From: Streptococcus gallolyticus | GTDB lineage: Bacteria > Bacillota > Bacilli > Lactobacillales > Streptococcaceae | Direction: 5' to 3' | NCBI RefSeq assembly: GCF_003337175.1 | Contig: NZ_NETH01000002.1 | Location: 1-64,000 of the forward strand | Length of the DNA: 64,000 bases | In this document: piece after piece, positions 6,963 to 18,068 of the stretch | How the letters are laid out: the number at the start of each line of letters is the position of its first letter | Numbering within the stretch: the first letter of the stretch is position 1 | The notes under the pieces: generated by a model | Told to the model about the DNA's origin: nothing | Databases searched by the model: none | What the model saw: the letters and a program-made list of their open reading frames with translations, nothing else | Made by a program: the position numbers and the translations under genes

Positions 6963-9131
6963 TTAGGAGCCGTCACTTGAATTTGATGACGATGAACTGC
7001 TGCTAGAACTTGATGAGCTACTGTGCAGTTGCATATAGCTTGGAGCTTTAAAGAGGTCAACGGTAGATTGGTTACCATTTTCGCTATACAAGCTTGTCGA
7101 TTCATCACCTAGTTTTTTCTCTATCGATTTCAGGCTCTTCAAGGAGTCGGAGTAGGAAATCGACGAACTATCAACGGTTTCTAAACCAGTATCTGTATCA
7201 AAGCGGAGTAAATCTCCCGTCTGAACTTCATCACTAACGGAAAGCTGTTTAGCAACGGCATTGCGGATTTCTTTTGTTGCCGCAGTAGTGCTCTCATCTG
7301 GGTTGGTGATTTCTTCACCAGTCGCTGTGTAGTAGAGATGTCCACTATAGCTTGTGTATGTAGGTGTGATATAATATCCAGCTGTTCTGAGAGCAACAGT
7401 TTGATCGTTATCCTCAGAAAGCAAATCTTGTCCAAGTTGAACATAGTTGCTAGTATCGACACCAAGCAAGTGAAGAAGTGTAGGTAAGGCATCAACCTCA
7501 CCACCATAAGTATCACTAATAAAGCCGTCTGTGTACCCTGGAATGTGGATCATAAATGGGACACGTTGGAGCATAGCATTATCGTACTCTGTCCAAGTTT
7601 CTGAATCTTTACCTAGTAGAGGAGCTAGGCTAGTATTTCTTGAATTTGAAATACCGTAGTGATCCCCATAAAGCACGATAATAGAATTGTCATATAAACC
7701 AGATTCTTTTAAGTAATTGAAGAAAGCCTCAATGGCAGAATCAAGGTAATTAGCTGTAGCGAAGTAACCATTAATGGTCTCATCATCAGTTTGAGCTAGT
7801 GGGAAACCTTCTTCGTCAGATTCTCCAGCCAAACTAGTGTATGGATAGTGGTTACTTACTGTGATAAATTTGACATAAAATGGCTGTTGCAGGTGTTCTA
7901 AATATTGAATGGAATCAGCAAACATGTATTTATCGTTCAAGCCATATTGGAATGAATTGTCATCGGTTTGCTCTTGGAAATAAGATGAATCAAAGAAGTA
8001 ATTATATCCCCACTGCTTATAAGTGTTATTACGATTCCAGAAGGAGCCAACATTACCATGGAATACTGCGCTAGTATATCCCCCTGTTTGAGCGAGAATA
8101 GAAGGCGCAGCAAAGGCTGTATTATCTCCACCATAGTTAACCATATATGACCCACTACTAAGTCCGAAAAGCGATGTTTCCATCAGTGTCTCAGCATCAG
8201 AGGTCTTACCCGCCTTAACCTGATTAAAGAAGTTTGAGAACGAAATAGTTGAGTTTGAGTGATATAGCGAATTAAGAAATGGTGTTACTTCATAAGATTG
8301 TCCATCAACTTCCAGTTTGTAGTCAATCAAGAATTGTTGGAAACTTTCCAAATGAATCACGATAACATTTTTCCCTTGAGCAATGCCATAATAGTTAGCA
8401 TTTGGTGCTGCATAGTGTTCTGAGACGTATTCCTTAACCTCGGTCAAATCGTCAGCAGTTGCTTCACTACGCTCTTTTTCAGCTTGATAGGTCTGATTAG
8501 CACTATAGACGGTAAAGGAGGGAAGCCCAAGTGCTCTAACGACATAGACATTTGAAAAACCACGGGTTAGCAATTCAGGTCTGTCAATTTCTGCCATGAA
8601 AAGATTGATAGAAAAAAGCAGAGCTGATAATGCTGTGATTGCAAAGCTAGCGCGTTTATTGAAGGGACGTTTATCGGTTTTTATTTTTTTGGTAGCAAAT
8701 AAAACAATTAAGACAATGTAATCAATGATATAAACAATATCCCAAACCCGCAGCAGATTTAAGGCAGAATCTCCTAAACCCGCAGAAACCTTACTACTTG
8801 CAAGCATGGCACTAACCGTAATAAAATCAGTAAACTCACGGAAATAAATAGCATTAGCGATAAGTAGAATATTTAAAATCGTATAAATAATCCAGCTAAC
8901 GGCATAAAAAATGCGTGTCCTCTTAATATACAGACTTAATCCGAGTAACAGCAAACCAAGTGGAATAGGGTTGATTAGTGAAAGGACAACTTGGTATAAG
9001 TTTCCAATATCAAGACTAAAATCAACATGGTAAGCCCACATGGTTTTTAGCCAATACATCAACAAAAGCGTCAAAATAAATCCTAAGCGTGTATTTAGTA
9101 CGTGTAGGATAACTTGTTTCAATTTTTTCAC
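6963..9131 (-). CDS. ltaS: LTA synthase family membrane sulfatase
   Basis: This 722-residue protein has about five N-terminal membrane segments (residues 10-190) and an extracellular sulfatase-fold domain. It resembles LtaS, which polymerises glycerol phosphate from phosphatidylglycerol onto a lipid anchor. Metal-site motifs are visible: VIHLESFQ near residue 260, GKTSDAE with the nucleophile Thr310, and LYGDHYG near residue 490. The C-terminus is an unusual tail with a run of Ser residues. The start is GTG with AAAGGAAG eight bases upstream, and it has its own extended -10 promoter. It could be a paralogue of the main LTA synthase; the exact substrate is not shown. Confidence 0.88.
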   Translation of the reverse strand: MKKLKQVILHVLNTRLGFILTLLLMYWLKTMWAYHVDFSLDIGNLYQVVLSLINPIPLGLLLLGLSLYIKRTRIFYAVSWIIYTILNILLIANAIYFREFTDFITVSAMLASSKVSAGLGDSALNLLRVWDIVYIIDYIVLIVLFATKKIKTDKRPFNKRASFAITALSALLFSINLFMAEIDRPELLTRGFSNVYVVRALGLPSFTVYSANQTYQAEKERSEATADDLTEVKEYVSEHYAAPNANYYGIAQGKNVIVIHLESFQQFLIDYKLEVDGQSYEVTPFLNSLYHSNSTISFSNFFNQVKAGKTSDAETLMETSLFGLSSGSYMVNYGGDNTAFAAPSILAQTGGYTSAVFHGNVGSFWNRNNTYKQWGYNYFFDSSYFQEQTDDNSFQYGLNDKYMFADSIQYLEHLQQPFYVKFITVSNHYPYTSLAGESDEEGFPLAQTDDETINGYFATANYLDSAIEAFFNYLKESGLYDNSIIVLYGDHYGISNSRNTSLAPLLGKDSETWTEYDNAMLQRVPFMIHIPGYTDGFISDTYGGEVDALPTLLHLLGVDTSNYVQLGQDLLSEDNDQTVALRTAGYYITPTYTSYSGHLYYTATGEEITNPDESTTAATKEIRNAVAKQLSVSDEVQTGDLLRFDTDTGLETVDSSSISYSDSLKSLKSIEKKLGDESTSLYSENGNQSTVDLFKAPSYMQLHSSSSSSSSSSSSSNSSDGS

Positions 9132-9180
9132 TGTAGGAACTTCCTTTATTTTTTTTCCTAAAGATAAAATCTCAATTTAG

Positions 9181-9189
9181 ATTATATCA
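9181..9189 (-). promoter_or_regulatory. Extended -10 promoter for the sulfatase gene
   Basis: On the minus strand TGATATAAT lies 50 nt before the GTG start. No convincing -35 is present. It is back to back with the rlmI-like promoter at 9250. Confidence 0.65.
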
Positions 9190-9249
9190 TAAATTTATTT
9201 TTGATATGTGGGAGAAAACTAAAATTTAGTGGGAAAAATTCTGAATTTT

Positions 9250-9258
9250 TGATATAAT
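9250..9258 (+). promoter_or_regulatory. Promoter of the aro operon (leaderless first gene)
   Basis: TGATATAAT is a perfect extended -10. Its last base is seven positions before 9265, so the transcript should begin at or one base before the ATG of the first gene at 9266. Confidence 0.7.
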
Positions 9259-9265
9259 AGGCTTC

Positions 9266-10429
9266 ATGAACAAACTATATGTGGATTCTTTCGTTGAAGA
9301 GAAAATTAAGCGTGGGATTCAACTTTTGGATGGAAGAGATTTTCATCAACTTGATTTTGATAATCAGTTAGTCGCTATTTACAATCATTCTCATCAATTT
9401 TTAGGAACAGCTTACTTGTCTCGACAAAATAAGGGAGTTGGCTGGTTCTTAGGGTCAAGAAAAATGGAACTGACAGTAGCTTATTTTGTGAACTTGTTTA
9501 CAGAAGCTAAAAAACAACGTCAACATTTTGAGAATTCTAATTTAACAACGGCTTATCGATTATTTAATCAAGATGGCGATAATTTTGGTGGCGTGACGAT
9601 TGATTATTATGCTGATTATGCTGTCTTTTCTTGGTATAATAGGTTTGTTTATCAGCATCGTGATATCATTATAGACGCTTTTCAAAAAGTATATCCAGCT
9701 ATCAAAGGTGGTTATGAAAAGATCCGTTTTAAAGGACTAAGCTATGATTCAGCTCATGTTTACGGTCAAGAGGCACCTTCATCAGTTACTATTTTGGAAA
9801 ATGGTGTCAAATATAATGTCTTCATGAACGATGGGCTAATGACAGGGATTTTTCTAGATCAGCATGACGTTCGTGATGCTCTGATTACGGAACTTAGTCT
9901 TGGGAAGCGTGTCCTTAATATGTTTTCATATACTGCGGCATTTTCAGTAGCAGCCGCAATGGGTGGTGCTACTGAAACAACATCTGTTGACCTTGCAAAA
10001 CGCTCACGTGTTTTGTCACAAGCGCATTTTGAAGCGAATGGTTTTGACTTAAGCAACCACCATTTTGTGGTAATGGATGTTTTTGAGTATTTCAAATACG
10101 CTAAACGTAAACAGCTGACTTTTGATTTAATTATTCTTGATCCGCCAAGCTTTGCACGGAATAAAAAGCAGACATTTTCTGTTGCTAAAGACTATCACCG
10201 CTTGATTAGTCAAGCTTTGGATATTTTATCAGACAAGGGCACCATTATTGCCTCAACCAATGCAGCCAACCTGACGGTCGCACAATTTAAAAAGCAGTTA
10301 GAAAAAGGTTTTGCTTCTGTTAACCATAGCTATGTCCGCTTGCAGCAATTACCAAGCGACTTTACAGTTAATCAAGCAGATGTCACTAGTGATTATTTGA
10401 AAGTATTTACAATAAGGGTTAGAAAATGA
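9266..10429 (+). CDS. Class I SAM-dependent 23S rRNA methyltransferase (RlmI-like)
   Basis: The 387-residue protein has an N-terminal PUA-like region and a C-terminal Rossmann methyltransferase domain. Motif I-like [15 protein letters not shown] lies near residue 215 and the catalytic-type [13 protein letters not shown] near residue 290. It belongs to the RlmI/RlmK family of rRNA cytosine-5 methyltransferases. There is no Shine-Dalgarno sequence before the ATG, and the -10 box ends seven bases upstream, so the mRNA is probably leaderless. The gene overlaps aroD by 4 nt and heads the aromatic amino acid operon. Confidence 0.88.
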   Translation: MNKLYVDSFVEEKIKRGIQLLDGRDFHQLDFDNQLVAIYNHSHQFLGTAYLSRQNKGVGWFLGSRKMELTVAYFVNLFTEAKKQRQHFENSNLTTAYRLFNQDGDNFGGVTIDYYADYAVFSWYNRFVYQHRDIIIDAFQKVYPAIKGGYEKIRFKGLSYDSAHVYGQEAPSSVTILENGVKYNVFMNDGLMTGIFLDQHDVRDALITELSLGKRVLNMFSYTAAFSVAAAMGGATETTSVDLAKRSRVLSQAHFEANGFDLSNHHFVVMDVFEYFKYAKRKQLTFDLIILDPPSFARNKKQTFSVAKDYHRLISQALDILSDKGTIIASTNAANLTVAQFKKQLEKGFASVNHSYVRLQQLPSDFTVNQADVTSDYLKVFTIRVRK

Positions 10430-11103
10430 AAATAGTAGTACCTATAATGCCTAAAAATTTAGAAGAGGCACAGTCAATTGATGTTTCAAAATTCGATAAC
10501 ATTGATATCATTGAGTGGCGAGCAGACTTTTTAGCTAAAGATGACATTATGACAGTTGCGCCAGCTATTTTTGAAAAATTTTCGGGTAGAGAAATTATTT
10601 TTACCATTCGTACAGATAAGGAAGGAGGCAACCTTACCTTATCAGACCATGAGTATGTTGAACTGTTAAAAACGGTCAATGCTATTTACCATCCAGATTA
10701 CATTGATTTTGAATATTTTTCACATAAAGATGTTTTTCAGCAAATGTTAGATTTCCCAAATCTTGTCCTATCTTATCATAATTTTGATGAGACACCTGAA
10801 AATTTGATGGAGGCCTTCTCGGTATTAACAGCTCTTGCCCCACGTGTCGTTAAGATTGCTGTTATGCCACAGAGTGAGCAGGACGTATTAGATTTGATGA
10901 ACTATACTCGTGGTTTTAAAACATTAAACCCAGATCAAGACTATGCAACCATGTCTATGGGAAAACTTGGACGCATTTCACGCTTAGCTGTTGATGTTTT
11001 TGGTTCGACATGGTCATTTGCTTGCCTCGACCAAGCAAGTGCACCTGGGCAGGTTGCTTTGACAGATATGAAACATATTAGGGAGGTACTTGATGCAGAT
11101 TGA
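10426..11103 (+). CDS. aroD: 3-dehydroquinate dehydratase, type I
   Basis: AroD dehydrates 3-dehydroquinate to 3-dehydroshikimate through a Schiff base, the third step of the shikimate pathway. The 225-residue length is normal for type I enzymes. IIEWRADFL near residue 28 holds the substrate-binding Glu/Arg pair, the SYHNFDETP segment near residue 117 carries the catalytic His, and VVKIAVMP near residue 145 carries the Schiff-base Lys. It overlaps the preceding gene by 4 nt and aroE by 11 nt, which indicates translational coupling. Confidence 0.95.
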   Translation: MKIVVPIMPKNLEEAQSIDVSKFDNIDIIEWRADFLAKDDIMTVAPAIFEKFSGREIIFTIRTDKEGGNLTLSDHEYVELLKTVNAIYHPDYIDFEYFSHKDVFQQMLDFPNLVLSYHNFDETPENLMEAFSVLTALAPRVVKIAVMPQSEQDVLDLMNYTRGFKTLNPDQDYATMSMGKLGRISRLAVDVFGSTWSFACLDQASAPGQVALTDMKHIREVLDAD

Positions 11104-11962
11104 TGGATACACACGCTTAGCTGCGGTTGTTGCTACACCGATTAAACACTCGATTTCACCATTTATTCATAATTATGCTTTTGATAAAACGGGTGTTAAT
11201 GGTGTTTATGTCGCTTGGGATATTCCTGAGGAAGATTTGGCAGTTACGTTAGAAAATGTAAAACGTTACGATATGTTTGGTGTGAACATTTCAATGCCTT
11301 ACAAACAAAAAGTGATTCCTTACATGGATGACTTGACGGATTCTGCCCAATTGATTGGGGCTGTTAATACGGTTATTAATCGTGATGGCAAATTAATTGG
11401 TCACAATACAGACGGTATTGGTTTCTTTAGAAGTCTAGCGACATTTGCTGATTTTGATGTTAAAGATAAAACGATGACGATTCTTGGTGGTGGCGGAGCT
11501 GCCACAGCACTCATTGCGCAAGCTGCTCTTAATGGTGCTAGTCATATTAACATTTTTAACCAAACTCAGTTTTTAGAGACGACACGTGAAAAAGCGCAAG
11601 AATTTGCCCATAAAACGGGTGTATCTATTGCTGTTTATCCAGTTGAAGACTTAAAAACGATTCAAGAAAAAGTCTTAGCATCACAACTTTTCGTCAATGC
11701 TACAAGCGTCGGGATGGACGGAAAATCAATGATTATTACAGAAGATTTTGAATTCCCAGCAGGTTTGTTGGTCGCTGATACGATTTATCAACCATTTGAA
11801 ACACCATTTTTGAAATTAGCTCGTCGCAAAGGTTTAACAGCTCTTAATGGTTTAGGAATGCTTTTATTCCAAGCTGCTGAGGCTTTTGAAATCTGGACTG
11901 GTGAGACAATGCCTACAGCTGAAATCTGGTCAGCGCTTGAAGAAAAATACAACACGAAATAA
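11093..11962 (+). CDS. aroE: Shikimate dehydrogenase
   Basis: AroE reduces 3-dehydroshikimate to shikimate with NADPH. Substrate-site residues appear in [10 protein letters not shown] (near residue 17) and NISMPYK (near residue 64, with the catalytic Lys); the nucleotide-binding glycine motif is [10 protein letters not shown] near residue 129. The ATG at 11093 is chosen because GGGAGGT lies five to ten bases upstream and the upstream TTG adds only one residue. The product is 289 residues. It lies in the overlapping aro operon. Confidence 0.95.
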   Translation: MQIDGYTRLAAVVATPIKHSISPFIHNYAFDKTGVNGVYVAWDIPEEDLAVTLENVKRYDMFGVNISMPYKQKVIPYMDDLTDSAQLIGAVNTVINRDGKLIGHNTDGIGFFRSLATFADFDVKDKTMTILGGGGAATALIAQAALNGASHINIFNQTQFLETTREKAQEFAHKTGVSIAVYPVEDLKTIQEKVLASQLFVNATSVGMDGKSMIITEDFEFPAGLLVADTIYQPFETPFLKLARRKGLTALNGLGMLLFQAAEAFEIWTGETMPTAEIWSALEEKYNTK

Positions 11963-11984
11963 GAACAACTGATAGGTGACGCGA

Positions 11985-13052
11985 ATGAAAGTGAATGTTA
12001 ATCTCCCACAAACACCTTATGATATTGTGATTGAAAAAGGTGTCTTATCAAAAGCTGGCGATTGGGTCAAAAAACTTTGGAAACCGCAAAAAATCGCCAT
12101 TATTACTGATAATCATGTTGGCAGTTTATATGCTGAAAAGGTTAAGCTAAGTATTGAAAATGCTGGTTTTGAAGTGATTGTTTTTGACTTTTTAGAGGGT
12201 GAAGCTTCTAAAAATTTAAAAACAGTTAACAAAGCTTATGAATTTCTTGTCAAAAATGGCATGACACGCAGTGACGGTATTGTTGCGCTTGGTGGTGGTG
12301 TCGTAGGAGATTTGGCAGGTTTTGTAGCATCTACTTATATGCGGGGTATTCATTTCTTGCAAATTCCAACGAGTTTAACAGCTCAAGTTGATTCATCTAT
12401 TGGTGGTAAAACAGGGGTCAATACGCCATTTGCTAAAAATATGGTGGGAACATTCACCCAACCAGATGGTGTTTTAATTGATCCTGAAACCTTACAAAGT
12501 CTTGGTAAACGTGAACTTATTGAAGGTATGGGTGAAGTTATCAAATATGGTTTGATTGATGATATCGAACTTTGGGAAGAATTATCGGCTATGGATGGCT
12601 CGCCTGAAAGTATCTTAGAACACGCTGAGAGCATTATTTACCGTTCGTGCAATGTCAAACGTAGGGTTGTTGTTGAAGATGAACTTGATAACGGTGTTCG
12701 CCTTTATCTTAACTTTGGTCATACCATTGGTCATGCGGTTGAAGCGACTGCTGGTTATGGAAAAGTCATGCATGGTGAAGCTGTTGCCATTGGGATGGTA
12801 CAAATTTCGCGTGTTGCTGAGAAAAAAGGCTTGATGCCTCAAGGCATTACAGAAGAAATTTTTGCCATGTGCCAAAAATTTGGCTTGCCTACCGATTATA
12901 AACCATGGCATGCTGACGAACTTTATGGTGCTTTAATACATGATAAGAAGGCTCGTGGTAAGATGATTAAGACAGTTATTGTACCAGAGCTTGGTAGCGC
13001 AGCGATCAATCAGATCCCACTTGAAGAGATGAAAGAGTATTTGGAGAAGTAA
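11985..13052 (+). CDS. aroB: 3-dehydroquinate synthase
   Basis: AroB converts DAHP to 3-dehydroquinate using NAD and a divalent metal. The 355-residue product has [11 protein letters not shown] near residue 103 for NAD binding, [20 protein letters not shown] near residue 125 and GHTIGHAVE near residue 245 with metal-binding histidines. The ATG at 11985 has an ATAGGTGA site; a GTG nine bases upstream would have no site. It is 22 nt after aroE and 1 nt before aroC. Confidence 0.96.
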   Translation: MKVNVNLPQTPYDIVIEKGVLSKAGDWVKKLWKPQKIAIITDNHVGSLYAEKVKLSIENAGFEVIVFDFLEGEASKNLKTVNKAYEFLVKNGMTRSDGIVALGGGVVGDLAGFVASTYMRGIHFLQIPTSLTAQVDSSIGGKTGVNTPFAKNMVGTFTQPDGVLIDPETLQSLGKRELIEGMGEVIKYGLIDDIELWEELSAMDGSPESILEHAESIIYRSCNVKRRVVVEDELDNGVRLYLNFGHTIGHAVEATAGYGKVMHGEAVAIGMVQISRVAEKKGLMPQGITEEIFAMCQKFGLPTDYKPWHADELYGALIHDKKARGKMIKTVIVPELGSAAINQIPLEEMKEYLEK

Positions 13053-13053
13053 C

Positions 13054-14220
13054 ATGAGATATTTGACAGCTGGTGAATCCCACGGATCGCGTTTGACAGC
13101 CATTATCGAAGGAGTTCCTGCAGGGCTTCCTTTAACGGCTGAGGCTATTAATGGTGATTTAAAACGACGCCAAGGTGGTTATGGACGAGGTGGGCGTATG
13201 AAAATCGAATCAGATAGGGTAGAAATCACATCTGGTGTACGTCACGGAAAAACAACTGGTGCTCCAATTACCCTTCATGTCATCAATAAAGACCATGAAA
13301 AATGGCTTGATATTATGGCAGTTGAGGATATTGATGATAGGCTAAAAACAAAACGTAAAATCACTCATCCACGTCCAGGGCATGCTGACCTTGTTGGTGG
13401 GATGAAATACCGTTTTGAGGATTTGCGGAATTCTCTTGAACGCTCATCTGCACGTGAAACAACAATGCGTGTAGCCGTTGGAGCGGTGGCAAAACGTATT
13501 TTAGCAGAGCTTGATATCGAAATTGCCAATCACGTTGTTGTTTTTGGTGGCAAAGAGATTGCTGTTCCAGAGGGACTGACTGTTTCACAAATTAAAGCAT
13601 TGGCTAGTCAATCAGAGGTTTCCATTGTCAATCAAGAGCGTGAACAAGAAATCAAAGATTATATTGACCAAATCAAAAAAGATGGTGATACTATTGGCGG
13701 TGTCGTTGAAACAGTTGTTGGTGGCCTTCCAGTGGGTCTAGGTTCTTATGTTCAATGGGATAAGAAACTTGATGCAAAAATTGCAGGTGCGGTCGTTTCA
13801 ATCAATGCTTTCAAGGGGGTTGAATTTGGTTTAGGCTTTAAAGATGGTTACCTCAAAGGCAGTCAAGTCATGGACGAAATTCTTTGGAATAAGGAAGATG
13901 GTTACACTCGTCGTACCAATAATCTTGGTGGTTTTGAAGGTGGTATGACTAATGGACAACCAATTGTCGTTCGGGGCGTCATGAAGCCTATTCCAACACT
14001 TTATAAACCGTTGATGTCAGTTGATATTGAAACCCATGAGCCATATAAAGCAACAGTTGAACGTTCAGACCCAACTGCTCTTCCAGCAGCAGGGGTTGTT
14101 ATGGAAGCCGTTGTTGCAACTGTTGTGGCAGATGAAATTCTTGAAAAATTTTCTTCTGATAATCTTGAAGAATTAAAAGAAGCTGTTGCTCGTCATCGTG
14201 ATTATGTCAAACATTTTTAA
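13054..14220 (+). CDS. aroC: Chorismate synthase
   Basis: AroC eliminates phosphate from EPSP to give chorismate and needs reduced FMN. The start [14 protein letters not shown] is the family signature and contains the active-site His. [15 protein letters not shown] and [18 protein letters not shown] are also conserved. The length of 388 is normal. The pathway genes for EPSP synthase and shikimate kinase are not in this operon as far as the window shows. Confidence 0.97.
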   Translation: MRYLTAGESHGSRLTAIIEGVPAGLPLTAEAINGDLKRRQGGYGRGGRMKIESDRVEITSGVRHGKTTGAPITLHVINKDHEKWLDIMAVEDIDDRLKTKRKITHPRPGHADLVGGMKYRFEDLRNSLERSSARETTMRVAVGAVAKRILAELDIEIANHVVVFGGKEIAVPEGLTVSQIKALASQSEVSIVNQEREQEIKDYIDQIKKDGDTIGGVVETVVGGLPVGLGSYVQWDKKLDAKIAGAVVSINAFKGVEFGLGFKDGYLKGSQVMDEILWNKEDGYTRRTNNLGGFEGGMTNGQPIVVRGVMKPIPTLYKPLMSVDIETHEPYKATVERSDPTALPAAGVVMEAVVATVVADEILEKFSSDNLEELKEAVARHRDYVKHF

Positions 14221-14301
14221 AAACATAGCAGGTTGACAATTTTTGGGGGAGGCTCTCCAATATGACGATAATAAAGATTTACAACCAGAAAGGGAGTAAC
14301 T

Positions 14302-15408
14302 ATGGAACATAAAGTGATTTATATTGCAGGTTTAGGTTTGATTGGTGGTTCCCTTGCTTTGGGAATCAGACGTGACCACCCTGATTATCAAATCTTTGGT
14401 TATAATCGCTCTGATAAATCACGCAAGGTTGCCCTTGAACGGGGTATTGTGGACAAGGCGACTGCTGATTTTAAGGAATTTGCGCCCTTAGCCGATGTCA
14501 TTATATTAGCTGTGCCAATTAAGCAAACTATCGAATTTATTAAGGTTTTAGCTGATATGGATTTGAAAGACAATGTCATTATTACAGATGCAGGTTCTAC
14601 AAAACGTGACATTGTCGAAGCTGGTGAAAAATACCTTGCTGGAAAAAACGTTCGTTTTGTTGGCTCTCATCCTATGGCAGGTTCTCATAAATCTGGTGCT
14701 ATTGCTGCTGATGTCAATTTATTCGAAAATGCTTATTATATTTTCACGCCGTCAAGTCTGACAGATGCTAGCACAATTGCTGACATGAAAGTTATTTTGT
14801 CAGGGCTTCATGCGCGCTATATTGAAATTGAAGCTGCTGAACACGATTGTGTTACCAGTCAAATTTCACATTTTCCGCATGTTTTAGCGGCTAGCTTAAT
14901 GAAGCAGGCTGGTGATTATGCCTTGGAACATGAGATGACTAACCATTTTGCGGCTGGAGGTTTTCGTGATATGACACGTATTGCAGAAAGTGAGCCAGGG
15001 ATGTGGACTAGTATCTTACTAACCAATAAGGCTGCGGTTTTAGAACGTATTGATGATTTTAAAAAACGGCTTGATGGCGTTGCGGAGCTTATTTCGCAAA
15101 ATGATGCCGATGCTATCTGGCATTATTTTAACCATGCTAAAGAAACCCGTAAGGAAATGAACATTCACAAACGTGGTGGTGTTGAAAGTAGCTTTGATCT
15201 TTTTGTTGACGTTCCAGATGAAGAAGGTGTGATCTTGAAAATCTTGGAATTACTTCGTGGAACGTCTTTGGTTAACATTCATATTAATGAAGAAAACCGC
15301 GAGGATATCAACGGTATTTTACAAATTTCCTTTAAAAATATCAAAGATTTGGAACACGCTAAACAAGTTATCAGTGAATATACTGATTATAAGGTCTATG
15401 TTAATTAA
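14302..15408 (+). CDS. tyrA: Prephenate dehydrogenase with C-terminal ACT domain
   Basis: TyrA oxidatively decarboxylates prephenate to 4-hydroxyphenylpyruvate for tyrosine synthesis. The N-terminal NAD fold shows [13 protein letters not shown] (residues 10-22), and [12 protein letters not shown] near residue 125 is the catalytic region. Residues from about 295 ([14 protein letters not shown]) form an ACT domain, which in this family allows tyrosine feedback. The 81-nt gap after aroC holds a TTGACA at 14233 but no good -10 at the right spacing. An AAGGGAG site precedes the ATG. Confidence 0.93.
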   Translation: MEHKVIYIAGLGLIGGSLALGIRRDHPDYQIFGYNRSDKSRKVALERGIVDKATADFKEFAPLADVIILAVPIKQTIEFIKVLADMDLKDNVIITDAGSTKRDIVEAGEKYLAGKNVRFVGSHPMAGSHKSGAIAADVNLFENAYYIFTPSSLTDASTIADMKVILSGLHARYIEIEAAEHDCVTSQISHFPHVLAASLMKQAGDYALEHEMTNHFAAGGFRDMTRIAESEPGMWTSILLTNKAAVLERIDDFKKRLDGVAELISQNDADAIWHYFNHAKETRKEMNIHKRGGVESSFDLFVDVPDEEGVILKILELLRGTSLVNIHINEENREDINGILQISFKNIKDLEHAKQVISEYTDYKVYVN

Positions 15409-15419
15409 GGAGGCTTATT

Positions 15420-15758
15420 ATGGCAAATATTTATGATTTAGCCAATGAATTAGAACGTGGCATCCGTGCCCTTCCAGAGTATAAAAAAGCAAAAGAAAGT
15501 CGTGCAGCGATTGAAGCAGATGTGACAGCTAAAGAACTGTTTAAGGAATTTACAGATTTCCAACAAGGACTGTATGCTAAGTTGCAATCTGGGCAAATGC
15601 CTACTGCTGATGAACAAGCTAAAATGCAAGAACTAGGTGTTAAAATGCAGGCTACACCAGTTCTTAAAGCTTATTTTGATGCGCAACAAGCTTTGTCAGT
15701 TTATGTATCTGACATTGAAAAAATTGTCTTTGAACCTTTACAAGACCTTCTAAACTAA
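15420..15758 (+). CDS. YlbF/YmcA family protein
   Basis: The 112-residue, mostly helical protein has the YlbF/YmcA fold pattern (coiled N-terminal helix with LxxxIRxLPEYK and a C-terminal amphipathic helix). In Bacillus such proteins form the Y-complex, which assists RNase Y processing and affects competence and biofilm. It is the last gene of the aro unit here, 11 nt after tyrA with a TAAGGAGG site. Its role in streptococci is inferred. Confidence 0.85.
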   Translation: MANIYDLANELERGIRALPEYKKAKESRAAIEADVTAKELFKEFTDFQQGLYAKLQSGQMPTADEQAKMQELGVKMQATPVLKAYFDAQQALSVYVSDIEKIVFEPLQDLLN

Positions 15759-15805
15759 GGATAGTTTTCTTTTATTAGGCTATCTTTGTAGTTTTTATGA
15801 AAGGT

Positions 15806-15821
15806 TTATCATGCGTGATAA
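15806..15821. promoter_or_regulatory. Palindrome upstream of the hydroxyacid dehydrogenase gene
   Basis: TTATCA-TGCG-TGATAA is a perfect 6-bp dyad 22 nt before the start codon. It could be an operator or a small RNA hairpin in the leader. No regulator is assigned. Confidence 0.35.
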
Positions 15822-15842
15822 GGTTATAAGGGGGGATGTTAT

Positions 15843-16760
15843 ATGTCACGTAAAGTAGGAATTATTGGTATGGGACATGTTGGGTCAACGGTTGCCCATG
15901 GATTGATTGCTCAAGGGGCATTTGATGATTATGTTTTGATAGATATTAACGAAAAGAAAGTTAGGGCAGATGCTGTTGATTTTACAGATGCGGCAGCCAA
16001 TCTCAATCAGCATGCTAATATCGTTGTTAATGATTATCAAGCGTTGGCAGATGCAGATGTTGTGATTTCAGCTTTGGGGAATATTGCCTTACAGGACAAT
16101 CCAGATGCGGACCGTTTTGCAGAATTGCCTTTTACAGCAAAGCAAGTCCCACTTGTGGCTAAAAAATTAAAAGAAGTTGGTTTTAAAGGGATTATTATCG
16201 CGATTTCTAATCCTGTTGATGTTGTGACTAGTCTTTATCAACATTATTCAGGGCTTCCTAAGGAGCGCGTCATTGGTACGGGCACTTTGCTTGATACGGC
16301 ACGTATGAAGCGTGCAGTGTCAGAGCGTTTCGGTGTCGATGCTCGCAGTGTTTATGGCTATAATTTAGGTGAGCATGGGAATTCTCAATTTACAGCATGG
16401 AGCCAAGTACGTGTGAAAGGACAACCAATTTCAACATTTACAGATGCTAAGACTTTGGACGAAATTGCTCATGAAGCGATGATTGGTGGGCATACTGTTT
16501 TCTACGGTAAAAAATACACGAGCTATGGCATTGCAAGTGCGGCAATCCGTTTAGCCTTGGCTGTTGTGTCGGATAGTCACGAAGAATTGCCCGTTTCAAA
16601 TTATTATGAACCGCTTGATACTTATCTCAGCTATCCTGCCATTGTTGGACGTGAAGGAATTATCGAGCAAATAAAACTGACATTGCCAGCAGAAGAAGAA
16701 GCAAAACTTGAACATTCTGCCAACTTTATTAAACGTAAATTTGCAGAAAGTCTAAATTAA
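15843..16760 (+). CDS. L-2-hydroxyisocaproate dehydrogenase (LDH family)
   Basis: This 305-residue NAD-dependent 2-hydroxyacid dehydrogenase belongs to the lactate/malate fold. [12 protein letters not shown] (residues 9-20) binds NAD and [10 protein letters not shown] holds the catalytic His178. The substrate loop reads [16 protein letters not shown] where true LDHs have AGxPRKPG, which fits hydroxyisocaproate dehydrogenases that reduce branched 2-oxo acids to hydroxy acids. It would dispose of amino-acid-derived keto acids and regenerate NAD. It is monocistronic, with a GGGGGG-rich ribosome binding site. Confidence 0.85.
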   Translation: MSRKVGIIGMGHVGSTVAHGLIAQGAFDDYVLIDINEKKVRADAVDFTDAAANLNQHANIVVNDYQALADADVVISALGNIALQDNPDADRFAELPFTAKQVPLVAKKLKEVGFKGIIIAISNPVDVVTSLYQHYSGLPKERVIGTGTLLDTARMKRAVSERFGVDARSVYGYNLGEHGNSQFTAWSQVRVKGQPISTFTDAKTLDEIAHEAMIGGHTVFYGKKYTSYGIASAAIRLALAVVSDSHEELPVSNYYEPLDTYLSYPAIVGREGIIEQIKLTLPAEEEAKLEHSANFIKRKFAESLN

Positions 16761-16771
16761 AGAAAAAAAGA

Positions 16772-16799
16772 AATCCCATCTGGATAATCAGGTGGGATT
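16772..16799 (-). terminator. Terminator of folC
   Basis: An 11-bp stem (16772-16782 with 16789-16799, one G-U pair) is followed on the minus strand by a T-rich run. The folC stop codon lies at its edge. On the plus strand there is no T-run, so it is weaker for the dehydrogenase gene. Confidence 0.75.
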
Positions 16800-18042
16800 A
16801 GTGATTTAGCAAGTGATGTCGAACTTCAGAAATGAAATAAAGTGACCCTGTCACCACAAATAAGTCTTCTGGATTGTCATCTACCCTTGAGAGCCAGTCT
16901 TTGTAATCAGCAACTTTTGGGTATTGTTCTGGGTAGTCTGACAATGCCTGCGCCTGATAGAAATCAAATGTTGTGACGGTTAAGTCATAGGCGGACAATT
17001 CTTCCAGCATTTGTGTTAAAGGCTTGCGATTTAGCCCTGCAAATAAAATGTGAGTATTTTGCTGAGCAAAGTCATTCTTTAGTAAGTCAACTAATTTGGC
17101 GATAGAATCTTCGTTATGAGCGCCATCTAGCATTAGATTGGGCTTGATGAGTTCACAACGTCCTGCCCACACAGTCTCTTCCAGACCAGTTTTGATTGTA
17201 ATTGGTGTAATGGCTGACAATTGTTTTTGGAGAATCAATGCAGTCATAGCTGCCAAAGAAGCGTTAGCTTTTTGGTGTTTACCAAGCATTTTGAGCTGAA
17301 TATCTGGAATAATAGTCTGATGATAAATCATATCAAAAGCTCTGCCATTTTCCATAAATGAGAAACCTTTTCCTAACTCATAAATGCTGGACATTGTCTC
17401 TTCGGCTTTCTGATAAAAAACACGTCGAACGGGCTCTGCCATTTTTCCAAAAATAAAGGGAACGTTTGTTTTTAAGACACCTGCTTTGTGCTGGGCAATC
17501 TCAGCTAGGGAATTGCCGAGTGTTTCTTGGTGGTCGATGCTGATTGAGGGGCAAATGACGGCTTTGGCTGTGAAAACATTGGTTGAATCGTAAGTGCCAC
17601 CAATCCCAGCTTCGATGACCGCAATATCAACAGGATTAATGACTGCAAAATAATAAAACATGAGAGCAGTGACTAATTCAAATTCGGTCACTTTGCCGAC
17701 CTTGTTTTGAAATGCCACGCTATCGACAATCGGTTTAATAGCTTGAACTGTTTTGACCAAATCTTGGTCAGGGATTTCAATGCTATCAATAGCAATGCGC
17801 TCATTAAAACGAGTGATAAATGGCGATGTGAAAGTACCAGTCTTGTAACCAGAAGCAGTTAAAATATGTTGTAAAAAGCTTGTTGTTGAACCTTTGCCAT
17901 TGGTTCCGACGACGTGAATCGCAGGAAATTTATCCTGCGGATTGTCGATTAATGCAAGTAAATACTGCATACGCTCAAGGATCGGACGACGTCCGTTGGC
18001 TTTATGAGAATGAATCCAGTTTAATGTTTCAATATCATTCAT
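16798..18042 (-). CDS. folC: Folylpolyglutamate/dihydrofolate synthase
   Basis: FolC adds glutamate to folates (and often joins glutamate to dihydropteroate) with ATP. The Mur-ligase-type P-loop GTNGKGST is at residues 46-53, followed by GTFTSPFITRFNERI near residue 66 and the conserved VIEAGIGGTYDSTN near residue 138. The start is placed at the ATG at 18042 (414 residues), which matches the family N-terminus; the frame runs 34 codons further upstream through a terminator. The ribosome binding site (AAGAAACG) is weak and no nearby promoter is clear. Confidence 0.92.
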   Translation of the reverse strand: MNDIETLNWIHSHKANGRRPILERMQYLLALIDNPQDKFPAIHVVGTNGKGSTTSFLQHILTASGYKTGTFTSPFITRFNERIAIDSIEIPDQDLVKTVQAIKPIVDSVAFQNKVGKVTEFELVTALMFYYFAVINPVDIAVIEAGIGGTYDSTNVFTAKAVICPSISIDHQETLGNSLAEIAQHKAGVLKTNVPFIFGKMAEPVRRVFYQKAEETMSSIYELGKGFSFMENGRAFDMIYHQTIIPDIQLKMLGKHQKANASLAAMTALILQKQLSAITPITIKTGLEETVWAGRCELIKPNLMLDGAHNEDSIAKLVDLLKNDFAQQNTHILFAGLNRKPLTQMLEELSAYDLTVTTFDFYQAQALSDYPEQYPKVADYKDWLSRVDDNPEDLFVVTGSLYFISEVRHHLLNH

Positions 18043-18068
18043 AACGTTTCTTTTGCTTAAATGCGTCA

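Noticed and set aside
14233-14263. Promoter before tyrA
   Set aside because: TTGACA is present but the best -10 candidate (CAATAT) is 19 bp away and poor, with no dyad in the spacer; read-through from aroC is sufficient.
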